Notes: generated from the letters alone by a model not told the origin. 42,639 bases of DNA from Myxacorys californica WJT36-NPBG1 (GCA_019359315.1 JAHHHO010000046.1:1-42639); one strand, 5' to 3'. Numbered from the stretch's first letter, positions 1-8,061 are shown. Numbers and translations: made by a program.

Positions 1-487
1 AAAACCTTGTGCTACTCGAAATCGGTTGAGATGCTCAGGCACTCAATTCGATTACTCTTGCACTACCTCAAATTTCGAGATGTGCCGATTCCATGCTAAT
101 TCATCTTCTCATTCAGCAACGCCCATTGTTTTACCATCAATCTTGTTTCTTCTGCCTAGCAGGATTGGTTCTTTTCTCGGTAGTGCCTTTTAGGAAAGGG
201 CAGAGGAAATATGCAGGCTTGAGGCTGCACCGATCGACCTACGTTGCTAATTGTAGTGGTGGGTAAAGTTCCAGATTGAATGAACGCTTTTCTCCACACA
301 TGACAAAATTCTAAGTTTCAAGCAGGATTGCTCAGCAACTCCCATTTGATTAATTCGGCAATTTTGATTAATTCGGCAATTTTGATTAATTCGGCAATTT
401 TGAGCAAAATGGGCCAATTTGGCAACTGGTCTTACAAAAAAGATGCTTGGATGTTAGTTATAACTTGCATCTGTGAGATTCATTCTT
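1..487. other. Leading spacer, no gene recognised
   Basis: No convincing reading frame is visible in this stretch, and the left edge may cut a neighbouring gene's flank. Its only clear structure is the 18-bp tandem repeat at 345-398. The spacer leads into the small double-glycine-leader gene at 488. Confidence 0.5.
345..398. repeat. 18-bp tandem repeat, three perfect copies
   Basis: Three perfect head-to-tail copies of an 18-bp unit (345-362, 363-380, 381-398), each reading TTTGATTAATTCGGCAAT. A fourth copy begins with TTTGA and then diverges. The array lies about 90 bp upstream of the small secreted-peptide gene. It belongs to a wider set of short spacer duplications in this window. Confidence 0.95.
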
Positions 488-820
488 ATGCTGATCAATG
501 ATTTGAGTTACTTAGAAAGTATTTCAGAACCCAATACAGTTTCGGGTGGAATCCTTGTAGGTGTAACAGCCGATGCATTGGCTACAGGCGATCCAACCTT
601 GGCCCTAACTGATACAACTACTACAATTCGTGAGTTAGGGAATGGCGGTTTTATGGGAAAGGGACGTGGTAAGGCTGTTGCGATCGGCGACGACCCTCTT
701 GCTTTCGTTAATGTATTTGGTGATGGGGATAAGGTAATTACGCATACAAAAGTGAAATATTTCCCGAACAAAGACATGATGGTTGCAAAAGGTTTTATAA
801 AGGTGATGGACCGACCTTAA
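488..820 (+). CDS. Small protein with a double-glycine-type leader (putative exported peptide)
   Basis: A 110-residue protein of unknown function. The first 21 residues resemble the leaders of cyanobacterial peptides exported by peptidase-C39 ABC transporters: MLINDLSYLE, an acidic middle, then a VSGG end that could be the cleavage site. Cleavage after Gly-Gly would release about 89 residues rich in Gly, Thr and Asp, without cysteines and with a Lys-rich C-terminal third. An in-frame GTG at 473 would add five residues. ATG 488 is preferred because it places the leader motif at the N-terminus, although no strong ribosome binding site is seen for either. A strong hairpin follows 20 bp after the stop, which supports a separately transcribed unit. 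No transporter or modifying enzyme lies in the window. The leader assignment is inferred from motif shape only. Confidence 0.6.
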   Translation: MLINDLSYLESISEPNTVSGGILVGVTADALATGDPTLALTDTTTTIRELGNGGFMGKGRGKAVAIGDDPLAFVNVFGDGDKVITHTKVKYFPNKDMMVAKGFIKVMDRP

Positions 821-840
821 TTGAAGTGTCGCAATGGATG

Positions 841-894
841 GGAAGCGGAGGTCGCGCATCAACCTCAACATTCTTATGCGCAACCTCCGCTTCC
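841..894 (+). terminator. Strong stem-loop after the small peptide gene
   Basis: Nineteen-base arms (841-859 and 876-894) pair with a single mismatch around a 16-base loop; the left arm begins GGAAGCGGAGGT. The downstream sequence is only moderately T-rich. It lies 20 bp after the peptide gene and about 90 bp after the end of the convergent monooxygenase gene, so it may serve both. Confidence 0.7.
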
Positions 895-940
895 TAATTC
901 GCTTCTAATCCGCTGTCAAGCTGACAAATTGGCCTCGATC

Positions 941-972
941 TCTTTGCACAATTGAATCTTTGCACAATTGAA
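941..972. repeat. 16-bp direct duplication
   Basis: The unit TCTTTGCACAATTGAA occurs twice without a gap (941-956, 957-972), and a third copy starts with TCTT. It lies in the spacer just beyond the monooxygenase stop codon. Confidence 0.95.
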
Positions 973-987
973 TCTTGATGCGGCCCA

Positions 988-2166
988 TCAGTTCTTCGAC
1001 AGAACTGGTTTGTAGCTATATAGCCAGTTATCAAACTCTTCCTGACGCCATTGTGAGGGGTTTATCAGCTCCCGTAAAGCAGTTTCACTATCGGGTTGGT
1101 AAGCGCGATCGCCCTGATAAGCACTACGAGCATAAATTACCTCAGTACGAGGAATGCGTTGGGTTTCATAGGCGTCAAATGCAGCTTCAAGGGTGGAGCA
1201 TTGAGACAGACAGTAAATCAGTTCACAGGCATCTTCAAATGCCATATTTGCACCTTGCCCAATGGAGGGGACAACGGGATGAGCCGCATCACCTAAAAGC
1301 GTAACTCGACCTTGACTCCAAGATTTCACAGGTGGGCGATCGAAAATCGGCCGTTCCATAATTAGGTGAGCTGGTGTATTGCCGATAATCGTGGGTACAG
1401 GTTCTGCCCAACCAGACACTATTTCTAAAACGCGCAGCTTGGTGGATTGGGGATCGAGAGAAAGGGAACCATCGTGCTCTAATGCCATTACACTCCAAAA
1501 GAGATACCCTTCTCCAGCATCTACCCACAAACAATTCTTCCCATCCGGTGCTGTGACGATGGTGACTTCATCCGGTGGCAGTAGCTTAGAGGGATAGGGC
1601 ACGACTGCTCGCCAAGAGAGCCGCCCCCTGTACCGAGGTGAGCCATCCCGGAGCAACGTTTGTCTGACCATAGAATTGATGCCATCTGCACCAATGAGCA
1701 GATCTGCCTCAATAGACTTCTGGTTCCTGAAGTGGACAACCACTGCTGTATCAGATTGCTTGAATCCAGTACAGCAATGATTCAGATGGATGATATCAGT
1801 GGGTAAAACCTGGGCCAAAATCTCTTGCAGCCGTGACCAGCGGATATTCAGCATGGGTTGCCCAAATTGTTGAGCTAATCGAACCGGTTGAGACAGGATC
1901 AGTTCTCCTGTGCTTTTCTTCAGATGAGCAATCCGGGTGTGGCTACCTGCCTGTTTTAGAGTCTCAACCATTTCTGGATGGATAGCCGCAAGGCTATTTA
2001 ACCCATTGGGAGAGAGCGTTAACCCGGCACCGACTGGACGCAGGGCTTGTGCTCGTTCATAGACTTGCACCTCAAATCCCTGCTGCACTAGCGCGATCGC
2101 GGTTGATAGACCTCCCACTCCCGCCCCAACAACCGCAATTTTTGACGATGCTTGTAAAGCGCCCAT
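988..2166 (-). CDS. FAD-dependent aromatic-type monooxygenase
   Basis: A 392-residue flavoprotein of the PHBH / salicylate hydroxylase / zeaxanthin epoxidase superfamily, which uses NAD(P)H and O2 to hydroxylate or epoxidise a substrate. The N-terminus carries the dinucleotide-binding GAGVGGLS motif (Rossmann fold) followed by an acidic YER at the end of the second strand. The middle has the LIGADGINSMVR segment (DG motif). Near residue 290 lies GDAAHPVVPSIGQGANMAFEDA, which contacts the FAD phosphate and ribose. An in-frame TTG at 2181 would extend the protein by five residues, but GGAG lies nine bases upstream of ATG 2166, which fixes that start. It is convergent with the small peptide gene and has no obvious operon partner. 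The substrate cannot be read from the sequence; zeaxanthin-epoxidase-like and 3-hydroxybenzoate-hydroxylase-like roles are both possible. Confidence 0.88.
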   Translation of the reverse strand: MGALQASSKIAVVGAGVGGLSTAIALVQQGFEVQVYERAQALRPVGAGLTLSPNGLNSLAAIHPEMVETLKQAGSHTRIAHLKKSTGELILSQPVRLAQQFGQPMLNIRWSRLQEILAQVLPTDIIHLNHCCTGFKQSDTAVVVHFRNQKSIEADLLIGADGINSMVRQTLLRDGSPRYRGRLSWRAVVPYPSKLLPPDEVTIVTAPDGKNCLWVDAGEGYLFWSVMALEHDGSLSLDPQSTKLRVLEIVSGWAEPVPTIIGNTPAHLIMERPIFDRPPVKSWSQGRVTLLGDAAHPVVPSIGQGANMAFEDACELIYCLSQCSTLEAAFDAYETQRIPRTEVIYARSAYQGDRAYQPDSETALRELINPSQWRQEEFDNWLYSYKPVLSKN

Positions 2167-2186
2167 TGTTAGAATCTCCAACTATT

Positions 2187-2315
2187 AAGGCTTAACTACC
2201 AAGGCTTAACTACAGATACGTTTCGAGATACGTTTCGGGATGCCTCGGCATGATTCAACTGATCAGCTGAGAGTTAGATCTGTGCTACCAAAGTATCCAG
2301 ATAAAGTATCCAGAG
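2187..2315. repeat. Three different short tandem duplications in one spacer
   Basis: Three unrelated units are each duplicated head to tail: 14 bp at 2187-2214 (one mismatch), 12 bp AGATACGTTTCG at 2214-2237 (perfect), and 13 bp at 2290-2315 (one mismatch). All lie in the region between the divergent monooxygenase and aconitase genes. Apart from these and the Uma2 remnant, 2167-2828 shows nothing clear. Confidence 0.9.
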
Positions 2316-2516
2316 CGGTTTGTGTTGTTGCAATGATCTATCTAAATTAAGTGAATTGGCAGCATAGGTAAATTCTGACACAAGCCTTGCTCGTCATGCC
2401 TTTAGCTTAATGAAACGTGCATGCCACCCTCTAGTGACAGAGCGATCGCTTACGATAGAACTAGTAGTGTTGACAAATTAGAAGTTTATTGACGATTACA
2501 GATTCAGGCAGCCTAG

Positions 2517-2687
2517 TTCTTCAAGACGGATTACTTCGAGGTCCATCATTTGCGCGAAACTGGATACGAACAAATTGAAAGAAGTGAGACTCTGCCCAAT
2601 GTGGATCTTGATCTATTAGAACGGTGGGCGGTTGCTTCGCAGTTGCGCACAGCGCTAAACGCAGATATCCGCTTAACGCCGCTCTAG
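2517..2687 (+). pseudogene. C-terminal remnant of a Uma2-family (DUF820) protein
   Basis: An open frame without a start codon ends at TAG 2685-2687. It reads YFEVHHLRETGYEQIERSE, then LPNVDLDLLERWAV. This resembles the C-terminal tail of cyanobacterial Uma2/DUF820 endonuclease-like proteins, where a 'GYE.IERS..LP.LDL.LL' pattern is usual. An in-frame TAG at 2514-2516 directly precedes it, and no catalytic core is visible upstream in any frame, so it is a dead fragment. The family assignment is by remembered pattern only. Confidence 0.5.
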
Positions 2688-2828
2688 AATTTCGGCAGAA
2701 AATTCAAACTGTCTAAGATGCCAACATACTGAGATGTCAACATAAATTGACCATATAGTTGAAACTGCCCTGCTTGAAGCCGCACAATCTTTAGAATGCC
2801 AATTGAACCTACAAGTAAGAACTCCATC

Positions 2829-5420
2829 ATGCTTGAATCCTACCGTCAACACGCTGCCGAACGTTCTGCTCTGGGCATTCCTCCTTTGCCTTTGAGCGCT
2901 CAACAAACCTCTGACTTATGCGAACTCCTGAAGCATCCGCCAGCGGGTGAAGGAGAGTTTTTGCTCAGCTTACTGCGCGATCGCATTCCGCCCGGAGTCG
3001 ATCAAGCGGCCTACGTCAAAGCAGGATTTTTGAGCGCCGTTGCCAAAGGTGAAGTGAGCAGCCCGCTCGTCTCGCGCCAAGAGGCCGTTCAACTGCTCGG
3101 TACGATGATGGGCGGCTACAACGTGCATTCGTTGATCGAACTGCTGAAAGATTCGGATGCAGACATTGCAGCAACGGCGGCGGCTGCCCTTAGCAAAACC
3201 CTGTTAGTCTATGACGCCTTTCATGATGTTGAAGAACTAGCCAGCAGCGGTAATGCCTTTGCCAAGCAAGTGATGGATTCTTGGGCAAATGCAGAGTGGT
3301 TTACTCACCGTCCTCAACTGCCAGAGGCGATTACGGTAACGGTGTTTAAAGTGCCAGGAGAAACGAACACCGATGATCTGTCTCCCGCAACTCAAGCAAC
3401 TACCCGCCCTGACATTCCGCTGCATGCCTTGGCCATGCTAGAAACCCGTCAGCCAGGATCGCTAGACACGATCGCAGAGCTGAAGCAAAAAGGGCATCCG
3501 GTTGCCTATGCGGGCGATGTGGTGGGAACTGGATCGTCTCGCAAGTCTGCCATTAACTCGGTGCTGTGGCACGTGGGCGATGATATTCCGTTTGTGCCCA
3601 ATAAGCGATCGGGCGGCTATATTTTGGGCGGCAAAATCGCGCCGATTTTCTTTAACACTGCCGAAGATTCGGGAGCATTGCCGATCGAATGTGATGTGAC
3701 GCAACTGCATACTGGCGACGTCATCACGATCTATCCCTACAAAGGTGAGATCACAAACGAAGCGGGCGAGGTCGTTTCAACGTTTACGCTGAAGCCGGAC
3801 ACCATCTTGAATGAAGTGCAAGCCGGTGGACGGATTCCGCTGTTGATTGGTCGCACCTTGACTGACAAAACTCGCATCGCGTTAGGGCTTGCGCCGAGCG
3901 AGTTGTTTGTTCGTCCTCAACTGCCCCAAGACACGGGTAAAGGGTTCACCCTGGCTCAAAAAATGGTTGGCAAAGCTTGTGGTCTTCCGGGTGTGCGTCC
4001 TGGAACCTCGTGCGAACCTGTCATGACCACCGTAGGATCTCAAGATACGACAGGGCCGATGACCCGCGATGAGCTAAAAGAGTTAGCGTGTCTTGGATTC
4101 AGCGCTGATCTGGTGATGCAGAGCTTCTGTCATACCGCTGCCTACCCCAAACCTGTTGACATTAAAACGCATCACGATTTACCCGATTTTATTAATTCTC
4201 GGGGTGGTGTCTCGCTGCGTCCCGGCGATGGCATCATTCACTCGTGGCTGAACCGGATGCTGCTGCCGGATACGGTTGGAACCGGAGGCGACTCGCACAC
4301 TCGGTTCCCACTTGGAATTTCGTTTCCTGCCGGATCTGGTTTGGTCGCATTTGCGGCGGCGCTAGGAGCCATGCCGTTAGATATGCCTGAATCGGTTTTG
4401 GTGCGCTTTAAGGGCAAGTTGCAACCGGGCGTGACCCTGCGCGACATTGTGAATGCAATTCCCTATGTTGCAATGCAGAACGGGAAGCTAAACGTGGCCA
4501 AGGAAAACAAGAAAAACGTTTATTCTGGCAAAATTATTGAGATGGAAGGACTGCCTGATCTCAAGCTGGAGCAGGCGTTTGAGCTAACGGATGCGACCGC
4601 AGAACGTTCTGCTGCTGGATGTACGATCGCGCTTAGCGTTGACACGGTTTCGGAATACCTGCGATCGAACGTGGCTTTGCTCAAAAACATGGTGGCGCGT
4701 GGGTATGGCGATGCGCGCACGATTCTACGCCGCGTTCGCAAAATGGAAGACTGGTTAGCCAATCCTCACCTGCTGCAAGCGGATCCCGATGCAGAGTATG
4801 CAGACATCATCGAAGTGGACTTGGATCAAATCACAGAACCGCTCGTCGCGGCTCCAAACGATCCGGACAACATTAAACTGATGTCCGAATGTGCAGGCGA
4901 TTCGATTGAGGAAGTCTTCATTGGCTCGTGCATGACGAACATTGGGCATTACCGAGCGGCTGCCAAGATTCTCGAAGGGGCAGGCACGGTGAAGGTGCGG
5001 CTGTGGGTTGCACCGCCAACTCGGATGGATGAACAACAGCTTCGAGAAGAAGGCGTGTATGGGGTCTTTGCGGCGGCTGGAGCGAGAACCGAGATGCCGG
5101 GATGTTCGCTCTGTATGGGCAACCAAGCCCGCGTTGCCGACGGTTCGACGGTGTTCTCCACTTCGACGCGCAACTTCAACAACCGCTTAGGCAATGGCGC
5201 TCAAGTGTATCTTGGCTCTGCGGAACTAGCGGCGGTCTGCGCGCTCTTGGGCAAGATGCCTACGGTTGAGGAATACATGAACATTGTGAAGCACAAGATC
5301 GATCCGTTCGCGGCAGATCTCTACCGCTATCTCAACTTCAATCAAATTACCGGATTTGAAGATGAAGGTCGCGTGCTCTCGAAAGATGAGGAGGAGAAGT
5401 TAGCCGTCAGTGCCGGTTAA
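2829..5420 (+). CDS. acnB: Bifunctional aconitate hydratase 2 / 2-methylisocitrate dehydratase (AcnB)
   Basis: Interconverts citrate and isocitrate via cis-aconitate in the cytosolic TCA pathway, using a [4Fe-4S] cluster. The 863 residues match the usual AcnB length (about 865). The N-terminal HEAT-like domain starts [17 protein letters not shown] swivel domain follows with [13 protein letters not shown], and the catalytic part contains [13 protein letters not shown] and GGDSHTRFP. Cluster cysteines are Cys701 (SCMTNIGH), Cys759 and Cys762 (CSLCMGNQ). An in-frame ATG at 2796 would add 11 residues. ATG 2829 is chosen because it matches the family N-terminus; neither start has a strong ribosome binding site. 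It is a single-gene unit closed by the 21-bp hairpin at 5500. No key residue is missing. Confidence 0.97.
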   Translation: MLESYRQHAAERSALGIPPLPLSAQQTSDLCELLKHPPAGEGEFLLSLLRDRIPPGVDQAAYVKAGFLSAVAKGEVSSPLVSRQEAVQLLGTMMGGYNVHSLIELLKDSDADIAATAAAALSKTLLVYDAFHDVEELASSGNAFAKQVMDSWANAEWFTHRPQLPEAITVTVFKVPGETNTDDLSPATQATTRPDIPLHALAMLETRQPGSLDTIAELKQKGHPVAYAGDVVGTGSSRKSAINSVLWHVGDDIPFVPNKRSGGYILGGKIAPIFFNTAEDSGALPIECDVTQLHTGDVITIYPYKGEITNEAGEVVSTFTLKPDTILNEVQAGGRIPLLIGRTLTDKTRIALGLAPSELFVRPQLPQDTGKGFTLAQKMVGKACGLPGVRPGTSCEPVMTTVGSQDTTGPMTRDELKELACLGFSADLVMQSFCHTAAYPKPVDIKTHHDLPDFINSRGGVSLRPGDGIIHSWLNRMLLPDTVGTGGDSHTRFPLGISFPAGSGLVAFAAALGAMPLDMPESVLVRFKGKLQPGVTLRDIVNAIPYVAMQNGKLNVAKENKKNVYSGKIIEMEGLPDLKLEQAFELTDATAERSAAGCTIALSVDTVSEYLRSNVALLKNMVARGYGDARTILRRVRKMEDWLANPHLLQADPDAEYADIIEVDLDQITEPLVAAPNDPDNIKLMSECAGDSIEEVFIGSCMTNIGHYRAAAKILEGAGTVKVRLWVAPPTRMDEQQLREEGVYGVFAAAGARTEMPGCSLCMGNQARVADGSTVFSTSTRNFNNRLGNGAQVYLGSAELAAVCALLGKMPTVEEYMNIVKHKIDPFAADLYRYLNFNQITGFEDEGRVLSKDEEEKLAVSAG

Positions 5421-5499
5421 GGAGTGTGAATTAGATAAAACTGCACATGGCTCGGACTACGTTTGAGCCTTCTGCCTTCCTCACAAAGTGAGTCGCAGA

Positions 5500-5545
5500 C
5501 CGTTTCTGATGCCCTTCTCCCGTAGGAGAAGGGCATCAGAAACGG
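5500..5545 (+). terminator. Perfect 21-bp stem with a 4-base loop
   Basis: Arms 5500-5520 and 5525-5545 are perfectly complementary over 21 bp around the loop CGTA, about 80 bp after the acnB stop. No long T run follows. A terminator or mRNA 3'-end stabiliser for acnB is likely. The length and perfection of the arms are unusual and could also mark a small palindromic repeat element. Confidence 0.75.
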
Positions 5546-5781
5546 AGGAGTGATAAGATGCATCCTCAGCCTCCTCCACTGCTCATATCAGCTTGGTGGG
5601 TTCGCTGTTTAAGGTTGTTGAGCGCAACTTTAGATGGCGGTTGATGGCGAGACCAATGGGTTGTCGGGGTTGCTTCCTGAGCATGAGAGAGTCATCTTAG
5701 TCGGAAAACACAGCGGGATTGATAGCGAGAGTCGATCCTTTGTTCAGAACAGATTGGTTTATGGCGATCGCTCGTTAGTCG
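5546..5781. other. Spacer with an open but unrecognised frame
   Basis: A plus-strand frame opens at ATG 5634 and runs about 50 codons into the repeat array at 5782, stopping at 5945. The translated part (MAVDGETNG..., LLPEHERVILVGKHSG) matches nothing I recognise, and most of the rest of the frame is translated repeat. I do not treat it as a real gene. Confidence 0.4.
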
Positions 5782-6041
5782 GGAATGCCAAGGCGCAAGT
5801 CGATGTAGCCGAAGCATTCCTTAGGAATGCCAAGGCGCAAGTCGATGTAGCCGAAGCGTTCCTTAGGAATGCCAAGGCGCAAGTCGATGTAGCCATACCG
5901 CAAGTCGATGTAGCCGAAGCGTTCCTTAGGAATGCCAAAGCGTAAGTTGATGTAGACATACCGTAAGTCGATGTAATCGAAGCGTTCCTTAGGAATGCCA
6001 AAGCGCAAGTCGATGTAATCGAAACATTCCTAAGGAATGCG
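5782..6041. repeat. Palindromic repeat array quantised in 21-bp steps
   Basis: The boundary motif GGAATGCC (GGAATGCG at the last site) occurs at 5782, 5824, 5866, 5929, 5992 and 6034, so the spacings are 42, 42, 63, 63 and 42 bp, all multiples of 21. Each boundary sits in the palindrome ATTCCTTAGGAAT or a close variant. Between boundaries lie one or two versions of a roughly 21-bp unit containing CAAGTCGATGTAGCC. Because 21 is divisible by three, both strands stay open in several frames and give spurious 7- and 14-residue peptide repeats. There are no unique spacers, so it is not a CRISPR array. Later copies are more diverged (GTAAGTTGATGTAGAC). Confidence 0.92.
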
Positions 6042-6612
6042 ATCGCGCAAGTTAATTACGCTATGACAGTCTCCGCATACAAAGTTTTGGGTTAAGTGCG
6101 ATCGTGTTAACTATGCGATCGCGCAGGTTGGGGCAGCTTTCCAACAATAAATAAGCCAACATCTGAGAATAAAGGAACTCAACATCAAATCTCGCTTAGA
6201 GATTAATACTAGAGTTTTGCAGAAGGGACAAGAGTGCTCTTCATCTTCGAGGATATTATGTGGACAGCTCGCTATATTACCTACTGTATAAGGGTGCTAA
6301 ACAGATCTTCGTCTGTCTAGCATCCTTTTGGGGAGATATACAGACGATCAATCCAGCTAACGTCCTAATTCGGAGTGTTATGCAGATGTGGGTCTGTCTA
6401 AGATTCCAATTCAGAGGAGATGGACAGAAGGAGGCAGTCTAGATCCGTCTAAATACAAGTTAGACCGCTTTATCCTTTGGTGAAGCGAAGTAGACGACAG
6501 GATTACTCGCAGGGTATAGTTATTTCTAATAACCACTCGCATTGTCAGAAGTCTAGATCATCAAGCCATGAAAAGAAACTATCCTTAAATAGCTATTACG
6601 GAAGCGTATAGT
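6042..6612. other. Non-coding spacer with a duplicated structured element
   Basis: Two features stand out. At 6292-6325 a 14-bp stem (one G-U pair, one mismatch) closes a TCTTCG loop and is followed by TTTT, like an intrinsic terminator. The segment 6302-6346 (CAGAT, then GTCTGTCTA, then GGAGAT and ACAGA) recurs imperfectly 81 bp later at 6383-6430. A 6-bp hairpin, GTCTAA paired with TTAGAC, closes the region at 6447-6465. No gene is supported; the 60-codon frame at 6260 only translates this structure. Confidence 0.55.
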
Positions 6613-7236
6613 ATGGCGTGGAAAAACTGGGGAGATCATCCTGTTGTTGTAGCTGTAGGTGTTCTTGCAGGATTAGCAGGATTCGCATCACTTGCGTATA
6701 CCTTATTATCTAACTCTAGCATCCAACAAAAGACTGGAGGTAACAACAGTCCGAATATCAATGCTTCTAAGGGTGATGTTCGAGTCACCTTCGATAACTC
6801 TACAACTATACAAGCTCCTTCAAAGCCTCAGATTCCCAATTTCTCTGGAGAAATTGGGAATCTCCAACTTGGAAAAGATTTCACCGACTTCATTTCTAAC
6901 CATGATGCTCAGATTGTTTACTTAGATGTCTATTTCGAGGCTTTTGCTGAGGGGCAAAAAGCGGTTAGCTATGAAGATGACTGGTTCATCCTGTACACCA
7001 GTTGTAGAGGGTTACCAGAAAATCAGCCACCAAATTATCTACATTGTTTCAGCGTAAGATTTGACGTACGGATTCCTGAAGGCGGAGAATCACTATATGG
7101 ACATAGTCAAAGACTTCAATATTTGAGAGGTTACTGGTCAATTCGAGCTAACCGTGGATTGCATCAAGGACGACGTAGTGTAACTCTTACAGCAGTTGAT
7201 ACGAAAGATGTTAATAATTGAGTATTGCGGTCTAAC
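6459..7236. repeat. 10-bp inverted repeat flanking the orphan gene (possible cassette ends)
   Basis: GTTAGACCGC at 6459-6468 and its exact reverse complement GCGGTCTAAC at 7227-7236 flank the orphan membrane-protein gene. The first fits the integron R' pattern GTTRRRY and the second the R'' pattern RYYYAAC. Both share the extra CCGC/GCGG flank with the boxes of the attC-like site at 7968-8061. A complete fold after 7236 could not be drawn; a GTTAAAA at 7269 is the nearest partner. Confidence 0.5.
6613..7221 (+). CDS. Membrane-anchored hypothetical protein
   Basis: A 202-residue protein I do not recognise as a named family. Residues about 10-32 (VVVAVGVLAGLAGFASLAYT) form one N-terminal transmembrane segment. 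A polar linker follows with NNSPNINASKGDVRVTF, a style of Asn-rich linker seen near membrane anchors of cyanobacterial effector-like proteins. The C-terminal part, about residues 75-200, looks like a soluble beta-rich domain (IVYLDVYFEAF..., FSVRFDVRIPEGGE). GGAAG at 6600-6604 lies eight bases before ATG 6613 and supports this start. The gene stands alone and is bracketed by a 10-bp inverted repeat, next to the toxin-antitoxin pair. It may be cargo of a mobile cassette. No catalytic motif is visible. Confidence 0.7.
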   Translation: MAWKNWGDHPVVVAVGVLAGLAGFASLAYTLLSNSSIQQKTGGNNSPNINASKGDVRVTFDNSTTIQAPSKPQIPNFSGEIGNLQLGKDFTDFISNHDAQIVYLDVYFEAFAEGQKAVSYEDDWFILYTSCRGLPENQPPNYLHCFSVRFDVRIPEGGESLYGHSQRLQYLRGYWSIRANRGLHQGRRSVTLTAVDTKDVNN

Positions 7237-7344
7237 ATAGCCTTCGAGAAAGATGCGTGGTTGTATAGGTTAAAAAAAGGAACCGACATCTCAACGACAA
7301 TCAATGGTGTGAGTTGAAATCAAGGAGCTTCCGAACGGTCGTGC

Positions 7345-7818
7345 ATGAGTGAAACTGTCTACATCGAAACCAGCATCTTAGGCTACCTCACGGCTCGACC
7401 GAGCAGGAATCTTATCCTAGTTGCAAACACCGAAGTAACGCGAGAGTGGTGGGACATGCGCCGTGGTATCTTTAACCTCTACACATCCCAAGCCGTTCTA
7501 AAAGAAGTATCCCAAGGAGACGCTGAAATGGCATCTCGACGACTAGAGATCCTCCGTGATCTTCCGTTACTAGAACTGAACCAGTCCGTACTTGATTTAG
7601 CAGAACAATTCCTGGGACGCAGTAACCTTCCCTCAAAAGCTGATGTTGATGCTGTTCACATCGCAGCGGCGACCGTTCATGGAATGGATTACTTACTGAC
7701 ATGGAATTGCAAGCACATTGCCAATGCTCAGATTCAGGGAAAATTGGCAGAGATCAGTCTTGACTTCGGATACGAGTTACCGATTCTTTGTACACCCTAT
7801 GAACTTCTTGAAGATTAG
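7345..7818 (+). CDS. PIN-domain (VapC-like) toxin
   Basis: A 157-residue PIN-domain protein, a predicted Mg2+-dependent ribonuclease toxin of a type II system. Acidic metal-site candidates are Glu8 (YIETS, the position often held by Asp), Glu54 in LKEVSQGD, and Asp100/Asp102 in KADVDAVHIAAAT. LLTWNCKHIANA, with Asn121, is the usual end of the active-site region. The C-terminal extension with PILCTPYELLED is typical of the longer cyanobacterial subfamily. The stop is two bases before the next ATG, so toxin and partner are translated together. The ribosome binding site is weak (AAGGAG lies too far upstream). The pair sits immediately before the attC-like site, a usual position for cassette cargo. 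Confidence 0.85.
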   Translation: MSETVYIETSILGYLTARPSRNLILVANTEVTREWWDMRRGIFNLYTSQAVLKEVSQGDAEMASRRLEILRDLPLLELNQSVLDLAEQFLGRSNLPSKADVDAVHIAAATVHGMDYLLTWNCKHIANAQIQGKLAEISLDFGYELPILCTPYELLED

Positions 7819-7820
7819 TT

Positions 7821-8048
7821 ATGTTTCAGGATGAAATTGTAGAAGAGATTCACAGAATTCGTGAAGAGTACTCTCGGTCATTCAATCATGACTTGAAAGC
7901 AATCTTTGCTGATTTGCAAAAGCAGCAAGATGAAAGCGGAAGAGAGGTTGTAAGCTTATCGCGAAAACGCGGTTTAACAAAACGTTGGAGCGGACGAGCG
8001 AGAGATCTTGGTGAGGAGGAAAAGGACACGAGCCGTCGCTCAACTTAG
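7821..8048 (+). CDS. Antitoxin-like partner of the PIN toxin, 3' end running into an attC-like site
   Basis: A 75-residue protein. The first 50 or so residues (MFQDEIVEEIHRIREEYSRS, then FNHDLKAIFADLQKQQ and ESGREVVSL) match the small proteins commonly encoded directly downstream of this PIN subfamily and presumed to be antitoxins. The last 25 residues (GLTKRWSGRARDLGEEE...) do not look like that family. They are simply the translation of the attC-like structure at 7968-8061, so the original C-terminus was probably replaced or extended when the site was joined. The gap to the toxin is two bases. Whether the altered tail still neutralises the toxin cannot be judged. Confidence 0.75.
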   Translation: MFQDEIVEEIHRIREEYSRSFNHDLKAIFADLQKQQDESGREVVSLSRKRGLTKRWSGRARDLGEEEKDTSRRST

Positions 8049-8061
8049 CCGTTACGCCGCG
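7968..8061 (+). mobile_element. attC-like recombination site
   Basis: The fold resembles integron attC sites. R'' GTTTAAC (7972-7978) faces R' GTTACGC (8051-8057), with CGCG on each outer side also pairing. Unpaired spacers of 5 bases (7979-7983) and 6 bases (8045-8050) follow. The L arms then pair as GTTG/CAAC, AGCG/CGCT, ACG/CGT and GC/GC, with single unpaired bases G7988, G7993 and A7997 all on the left arm, like the extrahelical bases of attC. The tip, 8000-8031, is unpaired. The R boxes have one mismatch and one G-T pair. No integrase gene is in the window, so activity is unknown. Confidence 0.6.

Noticed and set aside
5634..5945. 103-residue plus-strand frame with NAKAQVDVAEAFLR repeats
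   Set aside because: The peptide repeat is only the translation of the 21-bp-step DNA array, which is open in several frames on both strands. The first 50 codons match nothing.
5782..6041. CRISPR array
   Set aside because: The units are nearly contiguous copies of each other with palindromic boundaries. There are no unique spacers of constant length and no cas genes.
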